In this document: one piece after another, positions 10,846 through 20,458 of the stretch | Layout of the letters: each line of letters starts with the position of its first letter | Position numbering within the stretch: the stretch's first letter is position 1 | NCBI RefSeq assembly: GCF_009389715.1 | Contig: NC_052399.1 | Coordinates: 5,644,585 to 5,708,584, forward strand | Origin: Phoenix dactylifera | Taxonomy: Eukaryota; Streptophyta; Magnoliopsida; Arecales; Arecaceae | Direction: 5' to 3' | DNA: 64,000 nt | Position numbers and translations under genes: made by a program | Notes under the pieces: generated by a model | What the model was told of the DNA's origin: nothing | The model's database searches: none | The model's input: the letters and a program-made list of their open reading frames with translations, nothing else

Positions 10846-12798
10846 CTATTCCCCCTGTGCCATATGGCACGCTGAAGCCATCTTCTCGGAGCCCAATCCT
10901 GCTGGCTCACCTTGCTTCCCCCCTGAGACCAACTTCTCCACAGCCACCCCCGAATCCCCACTCAAAGTCTTCCCCTTCGCCTTAAGAGAGGAACCGTCCA
11001 CTGTTCGTGCCATTTGGCACGGGTCGGATGAGGAGCCATCAACAGAAGCGACCGGCTTCAACGAACCACCGCCGCACCTGTCCTCCGCACCGCCGAGCCT
11101 CAGTTCCGTCACCCCCGGCACTTCCCCAGCCACCACCGACTCCCCAGATCCGGGCACACCTACCGCCACCGAGAGAGCCGGGGCCAGCCGCAGTCCGGTG
11201 GCCACACCCCCCCGCAGTGAAGCGCCGGCAACTCCCCTGGAATCAACCACCCGAGGAGGCCGGCCACGGGCTGCCGCAGACGGTGGGGGGGAGCTCTTGC
11301 TCCTCCGACGGGCGGTCAGCATCGGCCGTCCGGCCTTCGTAGTCGAGGGCGTCGCCCGGCCGGCCGCTTGAGAGGGAGCACCCACCATCGGGCCCAAAAG
11401 CTTTCGATCCCCAGGCGGGCTCCTGGCCCTCTTCATCGGACTGGGGCCCGACCCACCTGGGCTCGGGCCATGGCTTGACTTAGGCCTCGCCTCGGCCCGG
11501 TCCAAGTCGAATTCGGCCCGGCTTGATTCCGGCCGGGATCCGGACTCGGCGCCCGACCCCGAATCCAAACCGGGTTGACTCAGGACACCCGGCACGGCAC
11601 CTGCTCCAGCTACGGAGACGTCCTTCTCCGGCGTCCTCCGGCGAGCTACCTTCGTGGGTTTCTGCCAGCCTTCGAGATCTATCGGGGAGCCCGAAGGGAC
11701 CGAGCTGTCACCCGTTCGCCCCAGCTCGCCGCTTGGGATAGGCGAGGAGATTTTCCTCGCCGCACTATCCTTCTTCTCCGTCCTCCGGGGAGCCGCCGAG
11801 GTTGCCTTTCGGAAGCCTAGTCGGTTGGTGACTAACCACGGACCAAAGAAGCCTTCCTCACCGGATCCATCGACCTTCCTCTCCGCCTGCGGGGGAGCCT
11901 CTGCTGCGCCCTTCCCTTTAGCATTTCCCCCTCGGTCTGGCTCCTCCACCCCAGTGTTCTTCCCCATCGGCGTCGGGAGTGGGAACTCGCAAACCACCGA
12001 CGAGTGTCCAATCCGACCGCATCTGGGACACGGAGCAGGTAAGCTTTCATACATGAATCCCTGCCAGAACTTCTCATCCCTCCCCTCCGATCTACCCTGC
12101 ACAAAAGTCCCGGGTGTGAGCGGATCTGAGATGTCTAGCTCGATCTTCACCCTGGCAAACCCATACCGCTTCCCCTGCGCCGTAAAACCATCTAGCTCCA
12201 GTGGGTTACCAGCTCTCGCCGCTATCCGGAAAATCGTCTCCTTCTTCCAGTAGTCCAACGGCAAGCCGGGCAGTCGGAGCCATACAACGACCCTCCCAAT
12301 GCCACTGGACCCCGGAATGAAGTTGGGCCGCCACCGGTCAACGGCGAGCAGCTGTCCAGCCACCGTCCAAGGACCATTCTTCAACACCGCCTCCCGATCC
12401 TCTTCATTGGCAAAACGGATGGCACTGCAGCCGTCCGCCAACATGAAACCTTCAGCATCATACGACATTTTCCCCACTCGCCTCACCTCCTTAACCACCC
12501 AATCCACCGGGATGTTCCGCCCCAAGCTCCTCACCAGGATTGTCGTGTTCCTCCACTCTGCCCGGACACCTTCCAGATCCTCCTCTGGCACCACCACCGC
12601 ATCAGTGAAACGGCTCTGCACCGCTTCCAGATCGCGGGGAGAGATCCGGTGACGGGTCCAAGCCGGAGGCCTCGGGCCCCCTTTAGCAACCTCCGCCCAC
12701 GACGACCGCTGCGCCTCATTCCCCAGGTTTGTTTTACTCATTTCTCCAGGCTGACCCGCCGCCGGCGCTGCCGACGAACCCCCACCAGAGTCGGCCAT
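10846..12798 (-). CDS. LINE ORF1: DUF4283 / zinc-knuckle RNA-binding protein
   Basis: This is a 650-codon open frame with the plant L1 ORF1 plan. A DUF4283-like RNA-recognition region spans about residues 85-215, with the family-typical GPWTVAGQLLAVDRW and VVVWLRLPGLPLDYW. It is followed by a CCHC zinc knuckle (C257, C260, H265, C270) and a long Pro/Ser/Gly-rich disordered tail. The ATG follows a short leader near the element's 5' end. The frame is open throughout. Its role in the family is to bind the element RNA as a ribonucleoprotein. Fragments of a related ORF1 occur on the + strand at 18470-20340, 51428-52079 and 62633-64000. Confidence 0.88.
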   Translation of the reverse strand: MADSGGGSSAAPAAGQPGEMSKTNLGNEAQRSSWAEVAKGGPRPPAWTRHRISPRDLEAVQSRFTDAVVVPEEDLEGVRAEWRNTTILVRSLGRNIPVDWVVKEVRRVGKMSYDAEGFMLADGCSAIRFANEEDREAVLKNGPWTVAGQLLAVDRWRPNFIPGSSGIGRVVVWLRLPGLPLDYWKKETIFRIAARAGNPLELDGFTAQGKRYGFARVKIELDISDPLTPGTFVQGRSEGRDEKFWQGFMYESLPAPCPRCGRIGHSSVVCEFPLPTPMGKNTGVEEPDRGGNAKGKGAAEAPPQAERKVDGSGEEGFFGPWLVTNRLGFRKATSAAPRRTEKKDSAARKISSPIPSGELGRTGDSSVPSGSPIDLEGWQKPTKVARRRTPEKDVSVAGAGAVPGVLSQPGLDSGSGAESGSRPESSRAEFDLDRAEARPKSSHGPSPGGSGPSPMKRARSPPGDRKLLGPMVGAPSQAAGRATPSTTKAGRPMLTARRRSKSSPPPSAAARGRPPRVVDSRGVAGASLRGGVATGLRLAPALSVAVGVPGSGESVVAGEVPGVTELRLGGAEDRCGGGSLKPVASVDGSSSDPCQMARTVDGSSLKAKGKTLSGDSGVAVEKLVSGGKQGEPAGLGSEKMASACHMAQGE

Positions 12799-12865
12799 GC
12801 CACACTCTGGCAGGCGTTCGACGAAATTCCCCTGAGATACACCCCCAATACCCGAATCTCAAAGC

Positions 12866-12895
12866 ACTCACTCACTCACTCACTCACTCACTCAA
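12866..12895. repeat. (ACTC)n microsatellite at the LINE 5' end
   Basis: About seven tandem ACTC units lie just upstream (in minus-strand sense) of LINE ORF1. They may be part of the LINE 5' untranslated region or generated at the insertion junction. Confidence 0.75.
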
Positions 12896-12904
12896 AAGAA
12901 AGAG

Positions 12905-13110
12905 AAAGCTTTACATGAATGCTTATTTGCATCAAAGGATTCAAATTTCTATGGAATTTCTATAAGTAGAAATATAGTTACTAGTTTCTCGGATGGCAAG
13001 GAGAATGGTTTTACAGATCTTGAGAGTGGACTCCTTGCTCAGAACTCGATAGCAGCACCCATCCCGCACGGAACAACCATCATTAAAAGATTCTCTCAGT
13101 GAAGGTAATA
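12905..13110. repeat. Orphan segment shared with 33250-33410
   Basis: About 200 bases containing ATGCTTATTTGC, ATATAGTTACTAGTTTC and CACCCATCCCGCACGGAA are repeated with few differences at about 33250-33410. In the second unit this segment is continuous with the DNA that lies to the left of the MITE and LINE in the first unit. The CML-3 unit lacks it. No coding content is seen. Confidence 0.75.
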
Positions 13111-13589
13111 AGCTGAAAGTTTTGATTTCAAGATTTTATTTTTTGTAATAAGAGATTTAAGCTGAATTTTTTTTTTCTTTCGGACCAGATCAATTCAAAA
13201 GTTACATTTTTCTTAGAGTGGAGATTGAATTCTTAAATAAAAAAATAATCTAATTAGTAGCCTTTCTAATGTACAAAATAATAGGTGATATACATGATAT
13301 AAGTCATTTATTCTTAATTATGATATAAAATAAAATAAGTAATTTAACTAATATCTAACCAATAAAAATAATGGTCATGATGTCAAAACTTAAAAGTATC
13401 AAATAGCATATATTTTAATAATATATTAATTATTAATTAAATCCTCGTGTTGTGAGAATTGCTATCTGAAATAATTTATATTTATATTCAAATTATTAAA
13501 AAATTAACAATATGTTATACAAATACTAAGAAATATAATTCAAGAAATATATGGGGATGAAGATATATAATAGAAATTTAGGAAAATCA
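13111..13589. other. AT-rich block upstream of sHSP-1, first part
   Basis: Very AT-rich and gene-free. From about 13190 it is collinear with 37250-37328 plus 47664-47960, and with 58240-58640, marking the start of the block that carries each intact sHSP gene. Confidence 0.7.
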
Positions 13590-15417
13590 AGAGCAATAGA
13601 ATATCTCATTAAAATACTGGAAATACAAATTTTGAAGTTACTAAAAATGACAATGTATGAATAAAATAAGAATAAAAAGTTTAATAAAAATATATAAATA
13701 AATTTTAAAATTTAATAATTATTAGATAGGAATGATGCAAAAATGATTAAAAATAGAAAGTAAAAAATATATATTATTAAAAACTTATAAATCACAATAA
13801 TAAACGAAAATAACCAGTCAACCTAAATATTAAAATTGACTTATATTTCTTTTTTTTTTGTGCATTTCTCCGTCGCATCTACACAATGAAAACAAAATCT
13901 TGAATTCCATGCTTTCCCATTCCAAGTCTGTTTCGATTCCCTTCCGATTCTTTTTGATTTTTGAGAGCCAAATATATTGTTAATCCAACTAGAAGTTATC
14001 TCAAAAGAAAAAAAATTAAAAATATAAAAAAGGGGAAGCTTGAGATGTTGCCCTTACAAAATGGAGACAAAAATATATAATTACATAGTAGTAGAAATAC
14101 ATTATCATTTTGACATCATATTTACGTCAACATAATAACAATAAAGCTAATGCTCGCAGAATTAGTTGGGTAACATTTATTCAGGTAGAAATATCTTCTA
14201 AGAATATTTAAATTTTTTTATAATTGCTATTGATGCCTATAATCAAAAAATTGGTAATTTCTTGGGACAATAATAATAATAACAGCGCTGCCTAACATTT
14301 TAAAGAAAGTAGTATGGTACACATGATACAAAGACACGGAAGGTTGCAAGTGAGCTGATAGGCTTTGGGTTCTCTCTCTATTTATTTTGCTTCTTTTATG
14401 TTCTTTCCCTTCTCTGTCAGTTACATTATGTCCCATAACTTCCCCTTTTCTAGTTTTGTCGTTTGAAAAAAACAGATTTATTTCTAAGTGATCTTAAAAT
14501 ACTAGAAATACAAATCAAGAGCAATAGAATATCTCATTAAAATACTAGAAATACAAATTTTGAAGTTACTAAAAATGACAATGTATGAATAAAATAAGAA
14601 TAAAAAGTTTAATAAAAATATATAAATAAATTTTAAAATTTAATAATTATTAGATAGGAATGATGCAAAAATGATTAAAAATAGAAAATAAAAAATATAT
14701 ATTATTAAAAACTTATAAATCACAATAATAAACGAAAATAACCAGTCAACCTAAATATTAAAATTGACTTATATTTCTTTTTTTTTGTGCATTTCTCCGT
14801 CGCATCTACACAATGAAAACAAAATCTTGAATTCCATGCTTTCCCATTCCAAGTCTGTTTCGATTCCCTTCCGATTCTTTTTGATTTTTGAGAGCCAAAT
14901 ATATTGTTAATCCAACTAGAAGTTATCTCAAAAGAAAAAAAATTAAAAATATAAAAAAGGGGAAGCTTGAGATGTTGCCCTTACAAAATGGAGACAAAAA
15001 TATATAATTACATAGTAGTAGAAATACATTATCATTTTGACATCATATTTACGTCAACATAATAACAATAAAGCTAATGCTCGCAGAATTAGTTGGGTAA
15101 CATTTATTCAGGTAGAAATATCTTCTAAGAATATTTAAATTTTTTTATAATTGCTATTGATGCCTATAATCAAAAAATTGGTAATTTCTTGGGACAATAA
15201 TAATAATAACAGCGCTGCCTAACATTTTAAAGAAAGTAGTATGGTACACATGATACAAAGACACGGAAGGTTGCAAGTGAGCTGATAGGCTTTGGGTTCT
15301 CTCTCTATTTATTTTGCTTCTTTTATGTTCTTTCCCTTCTCTGTCAGTTACATTATGTCCCATAACTTCCCCTTTTCTAGTTTTGTCGTTTGAAAAAAAC
15401 AGATTTATTTCTAAGTG
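13590..15417. repeat. 927-base tandem duplication in the AT block
   Basis: Positions 13590-14490 recur almost without change at 14517-15417, an offset of 927 bases. Each copy carries a run of AT-rich DNA, a TTTGTGCATTTCTCCGTCGC segment and the TTTCCCTTCTCTGTCAGTTA segment. Units 3 and 4 have this sequence once, and in unit 3 part of it is missing. The near identity of the two copies points to a recent event. No gene is present. Confidence 0.9.
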
Positions 15418-15751
15418 ATCTTAATTTTTTCTTGATATATAGTTTTACTAACTTGTACCTTTCTCCATTTTGCAATTGTAGAATCACGCGTCCCTTTCTT
15501 GCCCAATTCTTCCCCATTCTACCTCTAAGACTAAAGAGCATGAACCGTTAGATGCTAGAAGTTACTCGGCGGGAGCTGCTAAATGGCAAATACCCATCTG
15601 GGCCAAGGATGCAAACCTGGTCGATCCATGAATGACAAACCCAGGTCCAGGGTACGAAAACCAGCGATCCTACGCCATCAGATGGCACTTGAAACGAGCC
15701 CATGGGCCAAAAAGCCGGGCCAGCCCCAGGATTTCCTTGTCAACTAGAGGC

Positions 15752-15856
15752 TTCCGGAATTCTGGCGTTGCTTTCGCGCTCCTACACGCATGGAGAATAT
15801 TAGGAAGAGCGGAAACTGGAAACTTCAAGACCTCTCCTCCTCCTCACTTATAAATA
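15752..15856 (+). promoter_or_regulatory. sHSP-1 promoter: heat-shock elements and TATA box
   Basis: A TTCcgGAA pair lies at 15752-15759. A second cluster ends in GAAacTTC at 15819-15826, with further GAA units just upstream (15804, 15812). A TATA box, TATAAATA, lies at 15849-15856, about 22 bases after the second cluster. Inverted nGAAn pentamers next to TATA are the binding pattern of heat-shock transcription factors. The leader to the ATG is about 85-90 bases. Confidence 0.75.
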
Positions 15857-15967
15857 CTCCAGTATCCGATCCCGAACGCATCATCTTGAAGCCATTCAAA
15901 CGTCTCCAAGTGAAGAGATCCTTAGCCAAATTTATTGTCGCCAACCGGTAGAGTTTCATTTAGAAGA

Positions 15968-16441
15968 ATGTCGATTGTCAGGCGGAGCAACATCTTCGAC
16001 CCCTTCTCCCTCGACGTCTGGGATCCTTTCCACAGCTTCCCTTTCGACACCTTCCGCGCCCTCGCGGAGTCCCGCCCCAGCTTCGTCAGCGAGACCTCCG
16101 CCTTCGCCAACACCCGAATCGACTGGAAGGAGACCCCGGAGGCCCACATCTTCAAAGCCGACCTCCCCGGGGTTAAGAAAGAGGAGGTGAAGGTGGAGGT
16201 AGAGGAGGGCAGGGTCCTCCAGATCAGCGGCGAGCGCAGCAAGGAGAAAGAGGAGAAGAACGACAAGTGGCACCGCGTCGAGAGAAGCAGCGGCAAATTC
16301 CTCCGGCGGTTTCGGCTGCCGGAGAATGCCAAGGTGGACCGAGTGGAGGCGTCCATGGAGAACGGGGTGCTGACGGTGACCGTGCCGAAAGAAGAGGAGA
16401 AGAAGAAGCCCGAGGTGAAAGCCATCGAAATCTCTGGTTGA
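15968..16441 (+). CDS. sHSP-1: class I cytosolic small heat-shock protein
   Basis: This is a 157-residue ATP-independent chaperone that holds unfolding proteins during heat stress as large cytosolic oligomers. The N-terminal arm starts [20 protein letters not shown], the class I signature. The alpha-crystallin domain runs from about residue 51 to 142 with DLPG at 65-68 and GVLTVTVP at 133-140. The tail holds the IEI (I-x-I) oligomerisation motif at 153-155. The frame could be read 11 codons further upstream from a TTG, but the ATG at 15968 matches the family start. There is no intron, as is usual for class I genes. The protein is identical to that of sHSP-4. Confidence 0.95.
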   Translation: MSIVRRSNIFDPFSLDVWDPFHSFPFDTFRALAESRPSFVSETSAFANTRIDWKETPEAHIFKADLPGVKKEEVKVEVEEGRVLQISGERSKEKEEKNDKWHRVERSSGKFLRRFRLPENAKVDRVEASMENGVLTVTVPKEEEKKKPEVKAIEISG

Positions 16442-16944
16442 ATTCATACAAGAAGCGGTGCATTCTAGAGGCGTTCGTTGGTGATGCTGCAGCCTCTTTC
16501 TTTCGAGGGAATAACGAGTATGTGTCGTTGTATAAGTGTTTGCATGTGTTAGCGCGCCTTCTTGTCTCTGAACGTCTGTTGAAGGGTATCTAATGTAGTC
16601 GTTTGCCGCTTTGCAATGAAATAAGAAGAGTCTTTGCGAATTTACTTGGATATTTTATCTCCCTCTTTTTGAATGAAAGCATGATTTCTTTTCTTTTTTT
16701 GTCTTTGATCAAAGGGGAGTCCAAGGTGCATCATGGCAGGCCCAAGATTTTGTTTTGCTTTTTAAAAACAAGATTTTAATCAATCCATTATCAAGGTAAT
16801 TAATAATGAATTTTCAGGTTTTGCTAAAATGTCGAAGAAAGAGGATCAGTTGAAACCACCTCGACGACGCTTCTCTGGTTCCTCTGTTTCTCATCATGTA
16901 CCGCAAACAAAATGCATTCCTTAGATGTAAAGGTATTTTGTTTA
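16442..16944. other. sHSP-1 3' flank
   Basis: 3' untranslated and flanking DNA, closely matched at 49349-49857 and 60588-61091. A polyadenylation-like AATGAAATAAG lies near 16614. Short open frames here are not conserved as protein between the copies. Confidence 0.7.
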
Positions 16945-17397
16945 GATTTTTTACAAATACTCTCCTAAATATTGGATTTTATATAAATATTTTTTTAAAA
17001 TTGATATTTGCATGTATACCATCGTAAAATACTTGTTTTGTTATTTTATCTTTTTTTTGTTTTTATTTTTGCATATGTACCCATGCTATCTAACGACATT
17101 AAAAACTTAATGGTTTCAAATTAAAAATGACTAAAATATTTTTAATGGGTAGACATGCAAATAGATCGTGATCCCGATAGCAGAAAAAGCAAATAGAAAC
17201 AATAACGTAATTTTAAAATTTTATTTTATTTTTAATTAATATAAATATGATTTTTCTTAACATCGTTAGAACAACCGTTATATTACGGATATTTGTACAA
17301 TAACCGAGTTTTATGAGGGTATATATTGTAAATATTAATTTTGGAAGGGTATTTATGCGAAATTCGATATTTAGAAAGGTATTCATGAAAAAAATTC
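16945..17397. mobile_element. Mutator-like MITE downstream of sHSP-1
   Basis: AT-rich element with long imperfect inverted ends (GATTTTTTACAAATAC at the left; the right end is the reverse complement of GAATTTTTTTCATGAATACC). It is flanked by a perfect 9-base repeat TTTTGTTTA at 16936-16944 and 17398-17406. It is the same family as 2923-3336. Orthologous insertions at the same place follow sHSP-3 and sHSP-4. Confidence 0.8.
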
Positions 17398-17588
17398 TTT
17401 TGTTTATTCATTTAGAAAATTTGGAGTTCGAGGAGTTAAGCAATGGGAAAGGATTATTTAATTATCTTTGAAATCTTTCATTCCTCTCAGTTTGCATAAG
17501 AACTTTTTTGGAAAAGAAAAATGCTATTATCCTAAGTTTTGGAATTGCTTGATCGAGCGGTTTCTTGATATTTGGATATTCTTCTTCC

Positions 17589-18091
17589 ATGGCGTTGTCC
17601 TTTCCGTTGCCATCTTCTATTTTAGGCTTTTATTCCAGTTGGCTTTCAAAGAGGGTCGTAAGGAGGGTAAGCACCAATTCTAATTCAATTTGTAAAGAGC
17701 CCCTGATTTCAAATCTGAACTATCAAATCAATTTTTTGAGGAGGTTGTGCTACATAATTCTTTTTCGTTTCTATAAAATTATTTAGTGGTGCTACACTGC
17801 TAAGGATCATTAATTGAATCTTGCATAAGAAAATCTGATTTATATCTTATTACCAAAAACTGGACAACAAGCAGTCATGAGCAGCTTGTACAAAAAATAA
17901 TATTAAAATAATAGAAGCAGAAGCTGATCGCTGCGTCTGCCTAGTTACTGATTGTCCTCTTGATTTGAAATCAACTCAAGATGTAAATCCATCAGGCTAG
18001 TCAACCCATGGCGTCGCAGGCCCGCCAGTCGTCAGATGAAGAGGTTTCTGAAAAAAGTGGCGCTGCTGCGCACTTTCCAGAGCATTGGTGA
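17589..18091 (+). CDS. Possible small two-exon gene, copy 1 (product unknown)
   Basis: I do not recognise this product. A 26-codon exon (17589-17666) starts MALSFPLPSSILGFY and ends at AGG followed by the donor GTAAGC. An acceptor ATCAG at 17991-17995 opens a second exon (17996-18091) that stays in phase and ends after AHFPEHW with a TGA, giving a 57-residue protein. The N-terminus is hydrophobic and then basic (KRVVRR), resembling an organelle or secretory leader. Start, donor, acceptor, phase and stop are all kept in the copies at 50506-51002 and 61694-62196, while the intron is AT-rich. Against a real gene are the small size and a position hemmed in by transposons. It may instead be the 5' end of a longer gene cut off by the LINE fragment. 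Confidence 0.35.
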
Positions 18092-18119
18092 TCGTGGATG
18101 CTATGCCCTGACAGATAGT

Positions 18120-18400
18120 GAGAAAGAATATATATATATATATAATAACATTTTTTATATATATTCTTTTAAATATTAGAATTTGTATAAATATTTTTTT
18201 TAAAATTAATATTTGTATGTATATCCTCATCAAATACTTGTTTTGTATATATATTCTTTTTTTATATGTATTCATGCTATTTATTGGTTTAAAATTAAAA
18301 TAACAAAATATTATTAATAAATAAATATGCAAAAAGAAATATTTATAAGAGTATAATACAAATAGTAATTTTGAAGAGTATTCATGCAATTTTATTGCTT
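18120..18400. mobile_element. Decayed AT-rich MITE remnant, copy 1
   Basis: A (TA)n stretch is followed by inverted AT-rich ends (TTAAATATTAGAATTTGTATAA at the left, against the complement of the right end near GAGTATTCATGCAATTTTA). These resemble a shortened relative of the Mutator-like MITE. No target duplication could be fixed. Copies lie at about 51035-51300 and 62230-62510. Confidence 0.45.
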
Positions 18401-18469
18401 TCAGAAACTGGATGCAACGACGCTCTGAAGACAGAAGGGGCTCTGGAGGCACTCTGACCCGATTGCATC

Positions 18470-20340
18470 AATATCCGTGCTGTTGAGTGTGCTGAGGACG
18501 GAGCTTGAGAAGTGTGGTGTGTTCAGCAGCTCGGCCTCGTCGCGGGTGGAGGGAACTCCGAATTCCCCTTCGGCGACATCGGGATCGACGGAGAAAGGGC
18601 GCCCCCATCGGCTGGTCCTTGGGCCGTGGCTGGCCACGAGTCATGTCCGCCAGCCCAAGGACGTCGGCTCCGGATCCGATTCCTTCCCAACAGTGGCCAA
18701 GTGTTTCTCGGAATGGCCCGACCTCGCCCACCTCACCGCCGGACTTAGAGAGCTGGTGGAAGCCCAAGAAGGTGGCACGGCGGGGCTTGGTGGAGAAATG
18801 GCCAGCGGCCAGGGGTCTGATGGTGCACAGGGAGGAGGCGAGTTGGACCCAACTTGGTGCTAGGGGTGACAATCGGGTCAGATCAGGCATAAACAGGTCG
18901 GGTCAAATACAGGTCGGGTCAGAAAACTATAAATCTGAACCCGACCTGTTTATTAAACGGGTCAGAAATTACAAACCTGAACCTGATCTGTTTATTAAAC
19001 AGGTAACCCGACCCGACCCGTTTAACCTGTATACCCAACCCGACCCGACCTGTTTAACCTGTTTGCCCAACCTGATCCGTTTAACCTGTTTAGACCTGTT
19101 TAATCTGTCCAACCCAACCTGTTTAACCTGCCCAAACCCGACCTATTCGTTTAGACCCGTTTAACCTGTTTAGACATGTTTAACCTGTTTAACCCGTTTA
19201 ACCTGTTTAGACCTGTTTAACATGCCCAACAGTTAAATGGGTTAAACGGTTTAAACGGGTCCGCATCTAAAATCCGTATCCGACCCAATTAATAAACAGG
19301 TTAAACAGGTCGACCTGTTTACGACCCGAACCTGTTTAGGCCAAACCCAAACCTGTTTATGGCGGGTCGAACACGGGTCGGGTCATATTTTGCCACCCCT
19401 ACTTGGTGCTGCTCCGAGTCCAGCTCATCCGAGTTGGGCGAGCAGGTTGGGCAACAAGGCTGACATGAGAAAGATGGGTAGGGCACAAGGAGGCAGGACC
19501 GGCCTAGGCGTAGTGGGTCCTCACCATGGGTTCGACCCACTGAAGCGGGCTAGGAGATCAACTTGGATTCCTAGGGCCGGGCCTGCGGGTCACGGGCCGT
19601 GCCATGGTCCTCCACCGCCCGTACCGGGAGAGGGTTCCGCGACCTAGGGGAGTGAGAGGTGCCACTTCTGAAGCTAGAGCCTCTCCCCGGCAGTGCTCGT
19701 GGGCGGAGAGCCCACGTCCCCCAGGGTCGGCAAGGCATGGGGCGGCGGCGGTGTCATCCCGGCCCACTGAAGCGAGCCAGGAGCTCGACTAGGATTCCTA
19801 AGGTCGAGCTTGCAGGGCGCGGGCCATGCTAGTGTCCCGCACCGCCAGTGCTGGGAGAGGATCCCGCGACCTAGGGGAGTGAGAGGTGCCACTTTCAAAG
19901 TCGGAGCCTCTCCCCGACGGTGCTCGTGGGCGGCGGGCCCATGTGCCCTAGGGTCGACAAGGCTGGGGGCGGTGGCGGCCGACACCGGGCTGCCGGCGAC
20001 ACCTCTCCTCGTTAGCAAGTGATGGACGGCGTGGGTGACGGTAGGGACTACATGCGAGTAGGGGATGAATGGGGTTGCTTGGAGATGGGGGCGACCATCG
20101 ACCCAGGCAGGCCGCCGACTGGAGGGGTCGCCTCCTTGCGTGAGAGGAAGGAGGTGGACGTGCCCCCAGTGGTTGGTGACGTGAGTGTTTTGGGTCCCCT
20201 GGGAGGTCCCCTGGGAGTAAGCTAGATAGAGGCGGGCCCAAATGCTCTTTGGCATTGGGAGATGACTCGACTCCTTTAGAGTATCCTGCAGGGGTCCAGG
20301 TGGGGGAAGCTGGCCCGCGTGTGCATTTAATTTTTTCAAC
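18470..20340 (+). pseudogene. LINE ORF1 fragment, copy 1
   Basis: This GC-rich stretch corresponds to the low-complexity C-terminal half of an L1 ORF1. A segment reading PHHGFDPLKRARRS resembles the KRARSPPG region of the complete LINE at 10846-12798. Compared with the copy at 62602-64000, about 0.8 kb carrying the N-terminal half is missing at about 18495, and a hAT-like MITE has been inserted at 18861. A segment of about 250 bases (from about 19540) is repeated at about 19760-20000. No intact frame is present. Confidence 0.65.
18861..19401. mobile_element. hAT-like MITE with internal minisatellite, copy 2
   Basis: Terminal repeats are TAGGGGTGACAA (left) and TTGCCACCCCTA (right). The perfect 8-base duplication CTTGGTGC lies at 18853-18860 and 19402-19409. 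The interior again consists of AAACAGGT-type units, in the opposite orientation to the copy at 5880-6496. The paralogous site at about 63700-63712 has CTTGGTGC once with no insertion, an exact empty site. Confidence 0.9.
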
Positions 20341-20458
20341 AATCCCTCCAAAAAATTAATTTTTAAATAATTTTAAAATCAAAACAAAATGCTGGATATC
20401 TTATACTATGTAATAGGTATAGGCACTTTTCAATTTGAACCTTCATTTAGTGACAATT

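Larger units (their letters stand above)
6523..12895 (-). mobile_element. L1-type LINE, nearly full length
   Basis: This is a non-LTR retrotransposon on the minus strand with two open frames and a 3' A-tail, seen as 13 T at 6523-6535 on the + strand. ORF1 (10846-12798) precedes ORF2 (6551-10693) with a spacer of about 150 bases. The 5' end lies near the (ACTC)n run at 12866-12895. No convincing target-site duplication is found. Compared with the unoccupied paralogous site at 33200-33260, about 26 target bases seem to be lost at the right junction. ORF2 carries one in-frame stop and a changed endonuclease residue, so this copy is probably not autonomous. Confidence 0.88.

Noticed and set aside
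7437-11820. Many + strand open frames across the LINE
   Set aside because: They are antisense to ORF1 and ORF2 and have biased, repetitive composition without recognisable domains.
15935-15967. Upstream extension of sHSP-1 by 11 codons (also in sHSP-3 and sHSP-4)
   Set aside because: It begins at TTG, and the class I family start is the MSIVRRSN methionine.
15922-16447. Long minus-strand open frames (163-167 codons) opposite sHSP-1, and the same opposite sHSP-3 and sHSP-4
   Set aside because: They mirror the GC-rich third-position bias of the sense gene, recur wherever the sHSP gene does, and are low-complexity (Ser/Arg/Leu-rich). The sense strand carries the recognised domain.
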